This document shows positions 43,461 to 53,164 of a stretch of DNA of 64,000 nucleotides, piece after piece (the first letter of the stretch is position 1; every line of letters begins with the position of its first letter). The notes under the pieces were generated by a model that did not search any database, was not told the origin of the DNA, and was given only the letters and a program-made list of their open reading frames with translations. The DNA is from Bacillota bacterium (GTDB taxonomy: Bacteria > Bacillota > Clostridia > Lachnospirales > Cellulosilyticaceae). Both the position numbers and the translations under genes were made by a program. The stretch spans positions 69,433-133,432 of the forward strand of contig JAEWMQ010000041.1 in assembly GCA_023393125.1 (NCBI GenBank), written 5' to 3'.

Positions 43461-46085
43461 ATGAGTCGACAATGGGTTTATATGTTTCAAGAAGGAGAAG
43501 CAGGTAATAAGAATCTACTAGGAGGTAAAGGGGCTAATCTTGCAGAAATGACACAGCTTGGGTTACCCATTCCACATGGTTTTATAGTAACAACTGACGC
43601 GTGTACAGAGTACTATGCAAATGGTGGTTCACTTACAGATGCTATTATGGCTCAAATTAAAGAAGCACTTGCTAAACTTGAAGACTTAGCAGGTAAGAAA
43701 TTTGGAGATACAGAGAATCCCTTACTTGTATCAGTACGCTCAGGGGCGCGTGTATCAATGCCTGGTATGATGGATACCGTTCTTAATTTGGGGCTTAATG
43801 ATGTGGCAGTAGAAGGTCTTGCAAAGAAAACAGGAAATACAAGATTTGCATATGACTCTTATCGCCGTTTTATTCAAATGTTCTCAGATGTTGTTATGGA
43901 AATTCCTAAACCTCGTTTTGAAAAAATTATAGATGAAATGAAAGAAGAAAAAGGTATCAAGTTGGATACTGAGCTTGATGCAGATGACCTTAAAGAAATG
44001 GTTAGTCGCTTTAAAACACTTTATAGAGAAGAAAAAAACATAGAATTCCCACAAGAACCAGAACACCAATTAATGGAAGCTATTAAAGCGGTATTTCGTT
44101 CTTGGATGAATCCACGTGCTATTATTTACAGAAGAATGAATGATTATCCATCTGATTGGGGTACAGCTGTAAACGTGCAAATGATGGTATTTGGTAACAT
44201 GGGTAATACATCTGGTACAGGTGTTGCTTTCACAAGAAACCCTTCTACAGGTGAAAATAAAATTTATGGTGAGTATCTCATTAATGCACAAGGTGAAGAC
44301 GTTGTTGCTGGTATTCGTACACCAAACCCTATTACACAACTTGAACAAGATATGCCAGATGTATATGCACAGTTCACAGAAATCTATACAACTCTTGAGA
44401 ATCATTACCGTGATATGCAAGATATGGAGTTCACAGTTGAAGACGGTAAATTGTTCTTCCTTCAAACACGTAATGGTAAGAGAACAGCAGGGGCTGCGCT
44501 TAAAATTGCAGTTGATCTTGTTGCGGAAGGTAAAATCACTGAAGAAACAGCTGTTTGTCGTGTTGATCCAAAACAACTTGACCAATTACTTCATCCAACA
44601 TTTGATCCAAAAGCACTTAAGGCTGCAAAAGTAATCGGTAGTGCACTTCCAGCCTCACCAGGTGCAGCAGCTGGAAAAGTATACTTCACAGCAGAAGATG
44701 CTAAAAATGCAGCAATAGCTGGTGAAAGAGTAATCTTAGTTCGCCTTGAAACATCTCCAGAGGATATCGAAGGTATGGCAGCAGCTCGTGGTATATTAAC
44801 AGTACGTGGTGGTATGACATCACATGCAGCCGTAGTTGCACGTGGTATGGGTACATGTTGTGTATCTGGATGTGGCGAAATTAAAATTGATGAAGAAGCT
44901 AAAACATTTAAATTAGCTGGTGTTACATACAAAGAAGGAGACTATATCTCTTTAGATGGTTCTACAGGTAATATTTATGGTGAAGATGTAGCAACTATCG
45001 AACCAGAAATTACAGGTGATTTCGAAACACTTATGAGTTGGGCAGACAAAGTAAGAGTACTTAAAGTACGTACAAATGCTGATACGCCAAAAGATGCAAG
45101 AAACGCTGTAAAATTTGGAGCAGAGGGTATAGGGCTTTGCCGTACAGAGCATATGTTCTTTGAAGAAGATCGTATTATGAAGATTCGTAAGATGATTGTT
45201 TCTAAAACAGAAGAAGAAAGAAGAGAAGCACTAAAAGGACTTCTCCCACTTCAAAAAGGTGACTTCGTAGGAATTTACGAAGCGATGGAAGGTAGACCAG
45301 TAACTATTCGTCTTCTTGATCCACCACTTCATGAGTTCGTTCCACATACTGATGAAGATATTGCTGATCTTGCAAGAGAAATGGGACTTACATTTGAAGA
45401 CCTTAAAGCAACTGTAGAGGGCCTTCATGAATTTAACCCAATGATGGGACACCGAGGTTGTCGTCTTGCTGTATCTTATCCAGAAATTGCTGAAATGCAA
45501 GCGCGTGCTATTATTGAAGCTGCTGTACAAGTGAAACAAGAAAAAGGTTATGATGTGGTACCAGAAATTATGATTCCACTTGTAGGTGAAAAGAAAGAAC
45601 TTAAATTTGTTAAAGATATTGTGGTTAAGACGGCAGATGCTGTTATTAAAGAAGCGGGTATCGACATGACCTATCATGTAGGAACGATGATTGAAATTCC
45701 ACGTGCAGCGCTTACAGCAGATGCTATTGCAGAGGAAGCTGAGTTCTTCTCATTTGGTACAAATGACTTAACTCAGATGACATTTGGCTTCTCTAGAGAT
45801 GATGCTGGTAAGTTCTTAGAAGATTATTATGGAAAAGGTATTTACGAAAGCGATCCATTTGCTAGACTTGACCAAACAGGTGTAGGACAATTAGTACAAA
45901 TGGCGGCTGAAAAAGGTCGTAAGGCACGTCCAAATATTAAGTTAGGTATCTGTGGTGAGCATGGTGGAGATCCATCTTCAGTTGAATTTTGTCACAAAGT
46001 AGGTCTTAACTATGTATCATGTTCTCCATTCCGTGTACCTATTGCTAAACTTGCAGCAGCACAAGCGGCTATTAAGAATAGTTAA
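43461..46085 (+). CDS. ppdK: Pyruvate, phosphate dikinase
   Basis: 874 aa, standard length. The N-terminal ATP-grasp domain starts GGKGANLAEMTQLGLPIPHG. The swivelling domain bears the phospho-histidine in GGMTSHAAVVARGMGTCCVS. The C-terminal PEP/pyruvate barrel has GLCRTEHMFFE, FSFGTNDLTQMTFGFSRDD and the catalytic Cys in LGICGEHGGDPSS. It interconverts pyruvate, ATP and Pi with PEP, AMP and PPi. In fermentative clostridia it often replaces pyruvate kinase in PPi-linked glycolysis. GGAGGG precedes the start. It is monocistronic and closed by a terminator. Confidence 0.98.
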   Translation: MSRQWVYMFQEGEAGNKNLLGGKGANLAEMTQLGLPIPHGFIVTTDACTEYYANGGSLTDAIMAQIKEALAKLEDLAGKKFGDTENPLLVSVRSGARVSMPGMMDTVLNLGLNDVAVEGLAKKTGNTRFAYDSYRRFIQMFSDVVMEIPKPRFEKIIDEMKEEKGIKLDTELDADDLKEMVSRFKTLYREEKNIEFPQEPEHQLMEAIKAVFRSWMNPRAIIYRRMNDYPSDWGTAVNVQMMVFGNMGNTSGTGVAFTRNPSTGENKIYGEYLINAQGEDVVAGIRTPNPITQLEQDMPDVYAQFTEIYTTLENHYRDMQDMEFTVEDGKLFFLQTRNGKRTAGAALKIAVDLVAEGKITEETAVCRVDPKQLDQLLHPTFDPKALKAAKVIGSALPASPGAAAGKVYFTAEDAKNAAIAGERVILVRLETSPEDIEGMAAARGILTVRGGMTSHAAVVARGMGTCCVSGCGEIKIDEEAKTFKLAGVTYKEGDYISLDGSTGNIYGEDVATIEPEITGDFETLMSWADKVRVLKVRTNADTPKDARNAVKFGAEGIGLCRTEHMFFEEDRIMKIRKMIVSKTEEERREALKGLLPLQKGDFVGIYEAMEGRPVTIRLLDPPLHEFVPHTDEDIADLAREMGLTFEDLKATVEGLHEFNPMMGHRGCRLAVSYPEIAEMQARAIIEAAVQVKQEKGYDVVPEIMIPLVGEKKELKFVKDIVVKTADAVIKEAGIDMTYHVGTMIEIPRAALTADAIAEEAEFFSFGTNDLTQMTFGFSRDDAGKFLEDYYGKGIYESDPFARLDQTGVGQLVQMAAEKGRKARPNIKLGICGEHGGDPSSVEFCHKVGLNYVSCSPFRVPIAKLAAAQAAIKNS

Positions 46086-46114
46086 TTCGTATAATGTCAA
46101 AATAATTTACCCTC

Positions 46115-46150
46115 AAAAGAGGAAGCTACTTGAGTAGTTTCCTCTTTTTT
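46115..46150 (+). terminator. Terminator after ppdK
   Basis: Stem of about 14-16 bp (aaaagaggaagctact with agtagtttcctctttt, one G-U) and a T-run. Confidence 0.88.
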
Positions 46151-46282
46151 GTTATCAAAAAGCTAAAAGCCTATTGAGAAGTTATATTTAATTATGCTAG
46201 AGTGAAAGTAAGTAAAGTATATAAAAGGATATAAAGTAAAGAATATAGGATGATATAAAGTTTTACAAAGGAGTTTATAATA

Positions 46283-47242
46283 ATGATAAAAGAGACATTC
46301 ACGTTTTTATCAGCTAACGGAAAAAATCAAATTTACGTTAAGTTGTGGAAACCGGAAAATAAGCCTATTAAAGGAATATTACAAATTTCCCATGGTATGA
46401 TTGAACATATTGAACGTTATGAAGAATTTGCAGGCTTTTTAGCTGATAGAGGTTTTATAGTAGTAGGTAATGACCACATGGGACATGGACAATCTGTTAG
46501 TAGTTCTGATGAATGGGGATACTTTGCAGAGCAAGAGAGTAGTTTAAAAGTGGTAGAGGATTTGCATATTCTAACACTCAAGATGAAAAAGATGTACCCT
46601 GATACAAACTATTTTGTTTTAGGGCATAGTATGGGATCATTTATGATTAGACGATATTTAATGACTTATGGAGAAGAAGTAGATGGTGCTATTATTATGG
46701 GAACTGGAAGACAGCCTTTTTTAAAACTAATCTTAGGAAAATTAGTTTTAAAAATAACTAAGGCCATTTATGGAGAAAAGCATCGAAGTATTTTTTTAGA
46801 TCAGCTAATGTTTGGAAATTACAATAAACGTTTTAGCTCTAATAAAAAAGGAAAAGAGTGGCTTACTGGCGATGAAAAACAAGTCCAGAAATATATGAAT
46901 GATCCAGCATGCTCTTTCTTGTTTACCATAAATGGTATAGAGACCTTGTTATCTACTTTAACTTTTATTCAGGCCAAAAAAAATATTAGACATTTGCCTA
47001 AAGATATTCCAATGTTAATGATATCAGGAAATGAGGATCCTGTTGGAGGATATGGAAAAGGTGTCTACCAGGTGTTTAAGACGTATCAACAACATGGTGT
47101 CAAAAATATTGAATTAAAATTGTGTAAGGGACTTAGGCATGAGCCGCTCAATGAAAAAAATAGGTATGAAGTTTATGAAATGTTATATACTTATTTAGAT
47201 AAGTGGCAAAAGATGCTTGCTTTGTCCAAGAATGTTTTATAA
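46283..47242 (+). CDS. Alpha/beta hydrolase (monoacylglycerol lipase/lysophospholipase-like, S33)
   Basis: 319 aa. The nucleophile elbow is GHSMGS (in YFVLGHSMGSFMIRRY), the acid is in ISGNEDPVGGYGKG, and the His is in LRHEPLNEKNRYEVY. The HGMIEHIERYEEFAGFLADR segment is characteristic of the lysophospholipase/monoacylglycerol lipase branch (Hydrolase_4). It is likely cytoplasmic and acts on lipid esters; the true substrate is unknown. A possible promoter is TTGAGA (46174) with TATGCTAGAGT (46193-46203). A hairpin at 47266-47302 ends the transcript. Confidence 0.88.
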   Translation: MIKETFTFLSANGKNQIYVKLWKPENKPIKGILQISHGMIEHIERYEEFAGFLADRGFIVVGNDHMGHGQSVSSSDEWGYFAEQESSLKVVEDLHILTLKMKKMYPDTNYFVLGHSMGSFMIRRYLMTYGEEVDGAIIMGTGRQPFLKLILGKLVLKITKAIYGEKHRSIFLDQLMFGNYNKRFSSNKKGKEWLTGDEKQVQKYMNDPACSFLFTINGIETLLSTLTFIQAKKNIRHLPKDIPMLMISGNEDPVGGYGKGVYQVFKTYQQHGVKNIELKLCKGLRHEPLNEKNRYEVYEMLYTYLDKWQKMLALSKNVL

Positions 47243-47265
47243 AAGTTTTAAGAAATAAAACTATA

Positions 47266-47302
47266 CAAAGTCCAACTTGGAAACAAGTGGGCCTTTGTTT
47301 GG
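47266..47302 (+). terminator. Hairpin after alpha/beta hydrolase gene
   Basis: Imperfect stem (caaagtccaacttg with caagtgggcctttg) followed by a T-rich stretch. Confidence 0.6.
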
Positions 47303-47377
47303 TTTTAACAAAAATCGTTAAAAAAAAAGGAAATAGGTATAAAGTGTCGTATTTAATAAGTATATGGGGTGATGAGT

Positions 47378-48385
47378 ATGTGTTATAGAGAGCAACAAGA
47401 ACAGTATGAATGTATAGGCCTTAGTGAATTTGCTACAAAAAGCATGTTGTCAAAAGGAAGAGAACGTTTTGAAGAAGAATGTGAAGTTAGAACATTTTTC
47501 CAAAGAGATCGTGACCGTATTTTACATTCAAAAGCCTTTAGACGATTGGCACATAAGACCCAAGTGTTTATTTCTCCTCAAGGTGACCATTATCGTACGC
47601 GTCTAACTCATACCCTAGAGGTTTCCCAAATTGCACGAACTATAGCAAGAGCACTAAAATTAAATGAAGATCTAACAGAAGCTATTGCGTTAGGGCATGA
47701 CTTAGGTCATACACCATTTGGGCATACAGGGGAGCATAGTTTACAAAAGTTAACTGGAGGTGACTTTTCACATAATAAGCACAGCTTACGTGTTGTAGAA
47801 GTTTTAGAAAACAATGGAAAAGGTCTAAATTTGACTTTTGAAGTAAAAGATGGTATTTTAAATCACCCAACCAGTGGTAAACCAGCAACCTTAGAAGGTA
47901 AAGTTGTCCAAATTTCTGATAAAATTGCTTATATTAATCATGATATAGATGATGCACTCAGAGGAAAGGTACTTAAACAAGAAGATTTACCTAAAATTTA
48001 TACTTCGATTTTAGGGAATTCATCAAGTGAGAGAATCAGTACTTTGATTACAGATATTATCAAAGAAAGTACAGGAAAAAATACAGTGACTATGAGTCTA
48101 GAAATACAAGAAGCATTTTCTAAGCTACGTCAATTCCTTTTTCAAAATGTTTATATAGGCTCTTCTGCTAAAGAGCAGGAGGATAAAGCGAAACATATTG
48201 TGACGCAGTTATATGAGTATTATATTAATGATTTAGAGAAGTTGCCTATGTCATACATAGAACGACTAAAAATGGGGGATTCTGAAAAGCAAGTAGTATG
48301 TGATTATATCGCAGGTATGACAGATCGATTTGCTATTCAAACTTATATGGATTTATTTTTCCCAAAATCATGGAATATTTACTAA
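47378..48385 (+). CDS. dgt: dGTPase-family HD hydrolase
   Basis: 335 aa. HD-domain metal ligands appear in HRTRLTHTLEVSQIAR-like order: YRTRLTHTLEVSQIARTIAR, LGHDLGHTPFGHTGEH and ISDKIAYINHDIDDA. The N-terminal FRRLAHKTQVFISPQGDHYR is diagnostic for the dGTPase family. It hydrolyses dNTPs to nucleosides and triphosphate. Several start codons compete (GTG 47369, ATG 47372, ATG 47378); GGGGTGAT at 47366-47373 favours 47378. It lies 29 bp before dnaG, as in many clostridia, and probably leads the dgt-dnaG-rpoD transcription unit. Confidence 0.93.
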   Translation: MCYREQQEQYECIGLSEFATKSMLSKGRERFEEECEVRTFFQRDRDRILHSKAFRRLAHKTQVFISPQGDHYRTRLTHTLEVSQIARTIARALKLNEDLTEAIALGHDLGHTPFGHTGEHSLQKLTGGDFSHNKHSLRVVEVLENNGKGLNLTFEVKDGILNHPTSGKPATLEGKVVQISDKIAYINHDIDDALRGKVLKQEDLPKIYTSILGNSSSERISTLITDIIKESTGKNTVTMSLEIQEAFSKLRQFLFQNVYIGSSAKEQEDKAKHIVTQLYEYYINDLEKLPMSYIERLKMGDSEKQVVCDYIAGMTDRFAIQTYMDLFFPKSWNIY

Positions 48386-48414
48386 TTTTAAACTTTAGAA
48401 AGGAAGGAGAATAG

Positions 48415-50178
48415 ATGAGGTATCCAGAGCATGTAATTGAAGAAGTACGAGAAAAAAGTGATATTGTCTCTATTATCTCCGAATACACAACACTTACTAA
48501 AAAAGGGCACTCCTATACAGGATTATGTCCTTTTCATAGCGAAAAAACACCTTCATTTTCCGTAAGTGAAGATAAACAACTTTATTATTGTTTTGGTTGT
48601 GGCGCAGGAGGGAATGTCATTACATTTCTCATGCAAAAAGAAAGTATGACTTTTATAGAAACGATTAAGTACTTAGCAGAGCGAGAAAATATTAAATTAG
48701 ATGAAACTTATTTATCCGAAGAAGAAGTGGAAAAAAATAAAAAAAGGCAACACCTTTTGGAAATTTTAAAAGAAAGTGCCCGTTTCTTCCATTATAATTT
48801 AAGGCAAGAACAACATAAAGGTGCTTTAACTTATTTGACGGATAGAGGCTTATCTTTAGACACAATTAAGCAATTTGGTTTAGGGTATGCATCACCACAA
48901 TTTAATGAGCTTTATGAATATCTAAAGCAAAAGGGGTATACTGATGAACTTTTATTAGAATCAGGGCTTTTTTTAAGTGGGAAAAATAGTAAAATGCCGT
49001 ATGACCGTTTTGCTGATCGTATTATTTTCCCGATTTTTGATTTAAGTAAAAAAGTCATTGCTTTTGGCGGACGAGTTTTAGATGGTAGCTTACCTAAATA
49101 TTTAAATTCACCTGAGAACCTACTTTTTAATAAAAGTAGGGTATTATATGGCCTTCATTTAGCTAAAACTTCCTCAAGTCCATATTTTATTTTAGTAGAA
49201 GGTTATATGGATGTTATTGCTATGCATCAAGCAGGATTTAATCAAACCATCGCATCGCTAGGGACAGCTTTTACCCCAGGTCATGCCAAGCTTATTAAAC
49301 GACATGTGAAAGAAGTTGTCATTTTATATGATAGCGATGGTGCTGGACAAAAAGCCGCTTTAAGAGCTATTCCTATTTTAAGAAATGAAGGGATTAAGGT
49401 CAAGGTACTTCAGTTAAAAGAGGGAAAAGATCCAGATGAATTTCTAAAAGCACACGGCTATGAAGCTATGAAAAAACTTGTAGAGGAGGCACCAGTAGAT
49501 ATATGGTTTCAAGTGCTACATGTTGAAAAAAAGTATCAGCTTAGTAATCCAGAAGAGAAAGTGAAATTCTTGCAAGAAGTAGCAACTATTTTAGCAGAGT
49601 CGAGTAGTAGCATTGAACAAGCTATTTATATTGATGAGATTTGTAGTAAATATCAAATAGATGAAGTAGCTTTCAAAGCTGAAATGAATCAGCATCAAGG
49701 GCAGATGTTAAAGAAGGTAAAAGAAAGAGAAAAGGCAGTCCCTTCTAAGGCGCATAAACAACAACTTTTTAATAATGAGGTCATTTTTTTAGCTACTTTA
49801 TATCATTATCCACAATTAGGTAGGCATATTTTAGAGTATATTAGACCTGAAATGTTTCAAGAAGAGCTTTTGTATGACTTAGCAAAGGCTATTATGGACA
49901 CCTTGGATACGGGTAAAGAAGTAGATTTAAATTACTTCACCACTAAATATCCAGAAGTAAATGAGCAAAATATTATTTCTCATGTGCTTATTCATAAAGA
50001 TCATCGTTATGAGGATATGGAAATTTTACAAAAGATGATGACTGAAAATGTCAAACGTCTTAATAAAACGTATATAGAAATGCGTTTAAAACAAACAACA
50101 GATATAAAAGAAGTACAAAATCTACTATTTCAAAAAAAGGAACTTGACAAATTGAATATTGATTATATAAATGGTTAG
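48415..50178 (+). CDS. dnaG: DNA primase
   Basis: 587 aa. N-terminal zinc-binding domain CPFHSEKTPSFSVS with YYCFGCGAGG (Cys-His-Cys-Cys). The Toprim core includes FILVEGYMDVIAMHQAG, NQTIASLGTAFTPG and VVILYDSDGAGQKAALRA. The C-terminal helicase-binding region starts near residue 440. It makes RNA primers for replication. AAGGAGAA precedes the start. The order dnaG-rpoD is the conserved macromolecular-synthesis arrangement of Firmicutes. Confidence 0.97.
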   Translation: MRYPEHVIEEVREKSDIVSIISEYTTLTKKGHSYTGLCPFHSEKTPSFSVSEDKQLYYCFGCGAGGNVITFLMQKESMTFIETIKYLAERENIKLDETYLSEEEVEKNKKRQHLLEILKESARFFHYNLRQEQHKGALTYLTDRGLSLDTIKQFGLGYASPQFNELYEYLKQKGYTDELLLESGLFLSGKNSKMPYDRFADRIIFPIFDLSKKVIAFGGRVLDGSLPKYLNSPENLLFNKSRVLYGLHLAKTSSSPYFILVEGYMDVIAMHQAGFNQTIASLGTAFTPGHAKLIKRHVKEVVILYDSDGAGQKAALRAIPILRNEGIKVKVLQLKEGKDPDEFLKAHGYEAMKKLVEEAPVDIWFQVLHVEKKYQLSNPEEKVKFLQEVATILAESSSSIEQAIYIDEICSKYQIDEVAFKAEMNQHQGQMLKKVKEREKAVPSKAHKQQLFNNEVIFLATLYHYPQLGRHILEYIRPEMFQEELLYDLAKAIMDTLDTGKEVDLNYFTTKYPEVNEQNIISHVLIHKDHRYEDMEILQKMMTENVKRLNKTYIEMRLKQTTDIKEVQNLLFQKKELDKLNIDYING

Positions 50179-50208
50179 AATAGTAGACAGGAGAAAGGAT
50201 TGATAATA

Positions 50209-51291
50209 GTGAAAGATGTGGCAGAACAGAAACTAGCTTTTAAGGCAAAGTTAGACCAGCTTATAAACATTGCAAAAGATAAAAAAGGAATGCTTGACCA
50301 AGAAGATATCAACGATGTGTTTTCAGATATGGATCTGGAACCTAGTAAAATAGAACAAATATATGAATATTTAGAAGCACAAAACATAGATGTTATTGGA
50401 AATCTAAATGATACAGAAATAGACGATGTTGATATTGATTTAAGTAACCTACCTGATGGCATCAGTATAGATGACCCTGTTCGTATGTACCTTAAAGAAA
50501 TCGGAAAAGTCCCTCTCCTTTCAGCAGAACAAGAAATTGTCTTGGCACAGAGAATGCAAGACGGTGATCAAGAAGCTAAGAAGAAATTAGCAGAAGCTAA
50601 CTTAAGGTTAGTAGTTAGTATTGCAAAACGTTACGTAGGTCGTGGTATGCTTTTCTTAGACCTTATTCAAGAAGGAAATTTAGGTCTTATTAAAGCTGTA
50701 GAAAAATTCGATTACACAAAAGGTTTTAAATTTAGTACTTATGCAACTTGGTGGATTCGTCAAGCTATCACAAGAGCTATTGCTGACCAAGCACGTACAA
50801 TCCGTATTCCTGTGCATATGGTAGAAACCATTAATAAGCTTATGCGTGTCTCAAGACAACTTTTACAGGAACTTGGTCGTGATCCACAACCAGAAGAAAT
50901 TGCAAAAAGAATGGATATGCCAGTATCTAAGGTGCGTGAGATTATGAAGATTTCACAAGAACCTGTTTCTTTAGAGACGCCTATTGGTGAAGAAGAAGAT
51001 AGCCATTTAGGGGATTTCATTCCTGATGAGGACATTCCAGTACCGGCAGAAGCAGCAGCTTTTACTTTATTAAAAGAACAGTTAATTGAAGTGCTAGATA
51101 CTTTAACAGAAAGAGAACAAAAGGTACTTCGTTTACGTTTTGGACTAGATGACGGACGTGCAAGAACTCTTGAAGAAGTAGGGAAAGAGTTTAGTGTAAC
51201 AAGAGAACGTATTCGTCAAATCGAAGCAAAAGCTTTAAGAAAACTTCGTCATCCAAGCAGAAGTAAAAAATTAAAAGATTATCTTGAATAA
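50209..51291 (+). CDS. rpoD: Primary sigma factor (sigma A)
   Basis: 360 aa. A short region 1.1 (residues 1-70) precedes region 1.2, VRMYLKEIGKVPLLSAEQEI. Region 2 has LRLVVSIAKRYVGRGMLFLD, FSTYATWWIRQAITRAIADQ and ARTIRIPVHMVETINK. Region 4 has EEVGKEFSVTRERIRQIEAK. It is the housekeeping sigma factor that reads TTGACA/TATAAT promoters. A TTG at 50200 could extend the protein, but AAAGGAT at 50194-50200 overlaps it; GTG 50209 has 8-nt spacing. A hairpin at about 51297-51333 follows. Confidence 0.97.
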   Translation: MKDVAEQKLAFKAKLDQLINIAKDKKGMLDQEDINDVFSDMDLEPSKIEQIYEYLEAQNIDVIGNLNDTEIDDVDIDLSNLPDGISIDDPVRMYLKEIGKVPLLSAEQEIVLAQRMQDGDQEAKKKLAEANLRLVVSIAKRYVGRGMLFLDLIQEGNLGLIKAVEKFDYTKGFKFSTYATWWIRQAITRAIADQARTIRIPVHMVETINKLMRVSRQLLQELGRDPQPEEIAKRMDMPVSKVREIMKISQEPVSLETPIGEEEDSHLGDFIPDEDIPVPAEAAAFTLLKEQLIEVLDTLTEREQKVLRLRFGLDDGRARTLEEVGKEFSVTRERIRQIEAKALRKLRHPSRSKKLKDYLE

Positions 51292-51296
51292 AACTT

Positions 51297-51335
51297 GAAG
51301 AGTAGAAGTTGCTAGTCAACTTCTCTTTTCTTATT
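51297..51335 (+). terminator. Terminator after rpoD
   Basis: Stem built on agaagttg/caacttct with an outer agag/cttt extension, followed by a T-rich run. Confidence 0.75.
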
Positions 51336-51372
51336 ACAATTTATATTTAAAAAGATTCAAAGAGGTGTTATA

Positions 51373-52062
51373 GTGCAATTATCAACGCGTTTATCAGCTT
51401 TAGTTCAATATGTTCCACAAGGGAGCAGAGTCATAGATGTAGGAACAGATCATGCCTACATACCTATTTATCTCATTAAGAATAAGATGGCTATAAGTTG
51501 TTTAGCAACAGATATTAATGCAGGACCATTAAAGAAAGCAGCTTATAATATAAAGCAGTATGGTATTGATCAAATTCGTTTAAAGCAAACCAATGGCCTA
51601 GAAGGAGTAAGTAAAGCGGATGGCGATGTAGTTATGATCTCTGGCATGGGAGGCTATTTAATTATAGATATTTTAGAACGAGCGAAAGAATTAGTAAGTG
51701 GGATAAAAAAACTTATATTACAGCCGCAACAAGATATTGATGAGGTAAGGAAGTATTTACACCAAATAGGTTTTCGTATAGAAGATGAAGATTTTGTAAT
51801 AGATGATGAGAAATATTATACAGTTATTGTAGCTGTTCATGGAAGTGAACATTATGAACATGCCTATGAATATATTTATGGCAAATGTTTAATTAAAAAG
51901 AGCCTACCTGTATTTAAAGAATGGCTGATAAAGAAAGAAGAAAAATTAGAGGAGATTAGTGCAACGCTTCAAGATAAGGATTCTGAAGCAGCTCTAAGTC
52001 GGCAGAAAGAATTAGCAAAAGAATTAGCGATGCATCGGGAGGTGATGACATGCCTATCTTAA
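51373..52062 (+). CDS. trmK: tRNA (adenine-22-N1)-methyltransferase
   Basis: 229 aa, class I SAM methyltransferase of the TrmK/YqfN (COG2384) family. It opens LSTRLSALVQYVPQGSRVID, with SAM motif VGTDHAYIPIYLIKN, acidic residue ATDINAGPLKKAAYNI, and the family loop MISGMGGYLIIDILE. The C-terminal coiled coil (KKEEKLEEISATLQDKDSEA) is also typical. It methylates A22 in the D-loop of tRNAs. The GTG start has AGAGGTG upstream. It overlaps the NIF3 gene by 13 bp, a conserved pairing downstream of rpoD in Firmicutes. Confidence 0.94.
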   Translation: MQLSTRLSALVQYVPQGSRVIDVGTDHAYIPIYLIKNKMAISCLATDINAGPLKKAAYNIKQYGIDQIRLKQTNGLEGVSKADGDVVMISGMGGYLIIDILERAKELVSGIKKLILQPQQDIDEVRKYLHQIGFRIEDEDFVIDDEKYYTVIVAVHGSEHYEHAYEYIYGKCLIKKSLPVFKEWLIKKEEKLEEISATLQDKDSEAALSRQKELAKELAMHREVMTCLS

Positions 52063-53153
52063 ATGAAGTCATTGCTGTGTTAGAGAAGTTTGCACCCACA
52101 GAACTAGCAGAAGCATGGGATTCTGTAGGTTTATTGCTTGGAAGCCAGGGGCAGTCCGTTAATAAAGTTTTGTGTGCTCTAGATTTAAATGAAGAAGTGG
52201 CAGAAGAAGCAATTCAGCTTCAAGCAGATTGTATTGTCACACATCATCCATTTTTATTTAAGCCATTAAAACAAATTGATTTAGATTCAAAATCAGGTCG
52301 AATAATTGCTAAGCTTATTAAAGCTAATATAGCAGTCTATGCCATGCACACAAACTATGATATAGCTGAAGGTGGATTAAATGATTATTTATCTGCAGGA
52401 CTGGGCTTAGAAGAAATTAAAGTTCTTCAAATAACAAAAGAAGAAAAGTTATGTAAATGCCAAGTTTATGTACCAGTTACACATGCAGAAGCAGTAAGAG
52501 AAGCGATTGTATCTTATAATCCATGTAAAATAGGTGATTATGCTGGGTGCACATTTATGGCATCAGGAGAAGGTACCTTTATGCCTTTAGAAACAGCAAA
52601 TCCCTATATCGGAACATGTGGAAATTTAGAGAGGGTAAAAGAATGTGTTATTAGTTTTATGACTGAAGCAAAACAAGTTACTGATATAATGAAGCATATT
52701 CAAAAGGTACATCCTTATGAAGAGATAGCTTATGATGTATTTGAACTAAAGAATATAGCAAAACACTATGGTATAGGACGTGTGGGCGTATTACCAGAGG
52801 CTTTGAGTTTAGAAGATTTTATTACTCAGGTAAAGCAGTTTTTTGGTGTCCCTTATGTAAGAGTAACGAAAGTGAAAAAAGTACCTACTATTAAGCGAGT
52901 TGCCATTTGTTCAGGTAGTGGTGCTGAATATATATCAATAGCTGCTAAGACAGCAGATGTTTATATTACAGGTGATCTAAAGTTTCATGAAGCACAAATG
53001 GCTTATGATTTAGGAATTCCTGTTATTGATGTAGGACACTATGTTTCTGAAAATAAGGCACTAATACCTATTGGACATTGCATTACTAGTCAATTTGAGG
53101 ACTGTGAGGTTGTATACTCTAAGATAGATGGAGAAATGCTATTTATAAAATAG
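52050..53153 (+). CDS. NIF3-family (GTP cyclohydrolase I type 2-like) dinuclear metal protein
   Basis: 367 aa, the long form with an inserted middle domain (about residues 125-220; CQVYVPVTHAEAVREAIVSY). Metal ligands of the Nif3 core are in IVTHHPFLFKPLK, YAMHTNYDIAEGGLND, and near the C-terminus ITGDLKFHEAQMAYDLGIPV followed by GHYVSENKAL. The biochemical role of this universal family is unsettled. It overlaps trmK and has a GGGAGGTGAT ribosome site. The pair is conserved, but the functional link is unknown. Confidence 0.92.
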   Translation: MPILNEVIAVLEKFAPTELAEAWDSVGLLLGSQGQSVNKVLCALDLNEEVAEEAIQLQADCIVTHHPFLFKPLKQIDLDSKSGRIIAKLIKANIAVYAMHTNYDIAEGGLNDYLSAGLGLEEIKVLQITKEEKLCKCQVYVPVTHAEAVREAIVSYNPCKIGDYAGCTFMASGEGTFMPLETANPYIGTCGNLERVKECVISFMTEAKQVTDIMKHIQKVHPYEEIAYDVFELKNIAKHYGIGRVGVLPEALSLEDFITQVKQFFGVPYVRVTKVKKVPTIKRVAICSGSGAEYISIAAKTADVYITGDLKFHEAQMAYDLGIPVIDVGHYVSENKALIPIGHCITSQFEDCEVVYSKIDGEMLFIK

Positions 53154-53164
53154 GGGGGATAAGA

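Noticed and set aside
44070..45677. Several long open frames on the minus strand inside ppdK (44070-44585, 44591-44932, 45231-45677)
   Set aside because: They mirror a strongly coding + frame, lack ribosome sites and have Cys/Phe/Tyr-rich, non-protein-like composition.
47203..47388. Small + frame between the hydrolase and dgt genes
   Set aside because: It overlaps both genes and the terminator hairpin, without a ribosome site or recognisable product.
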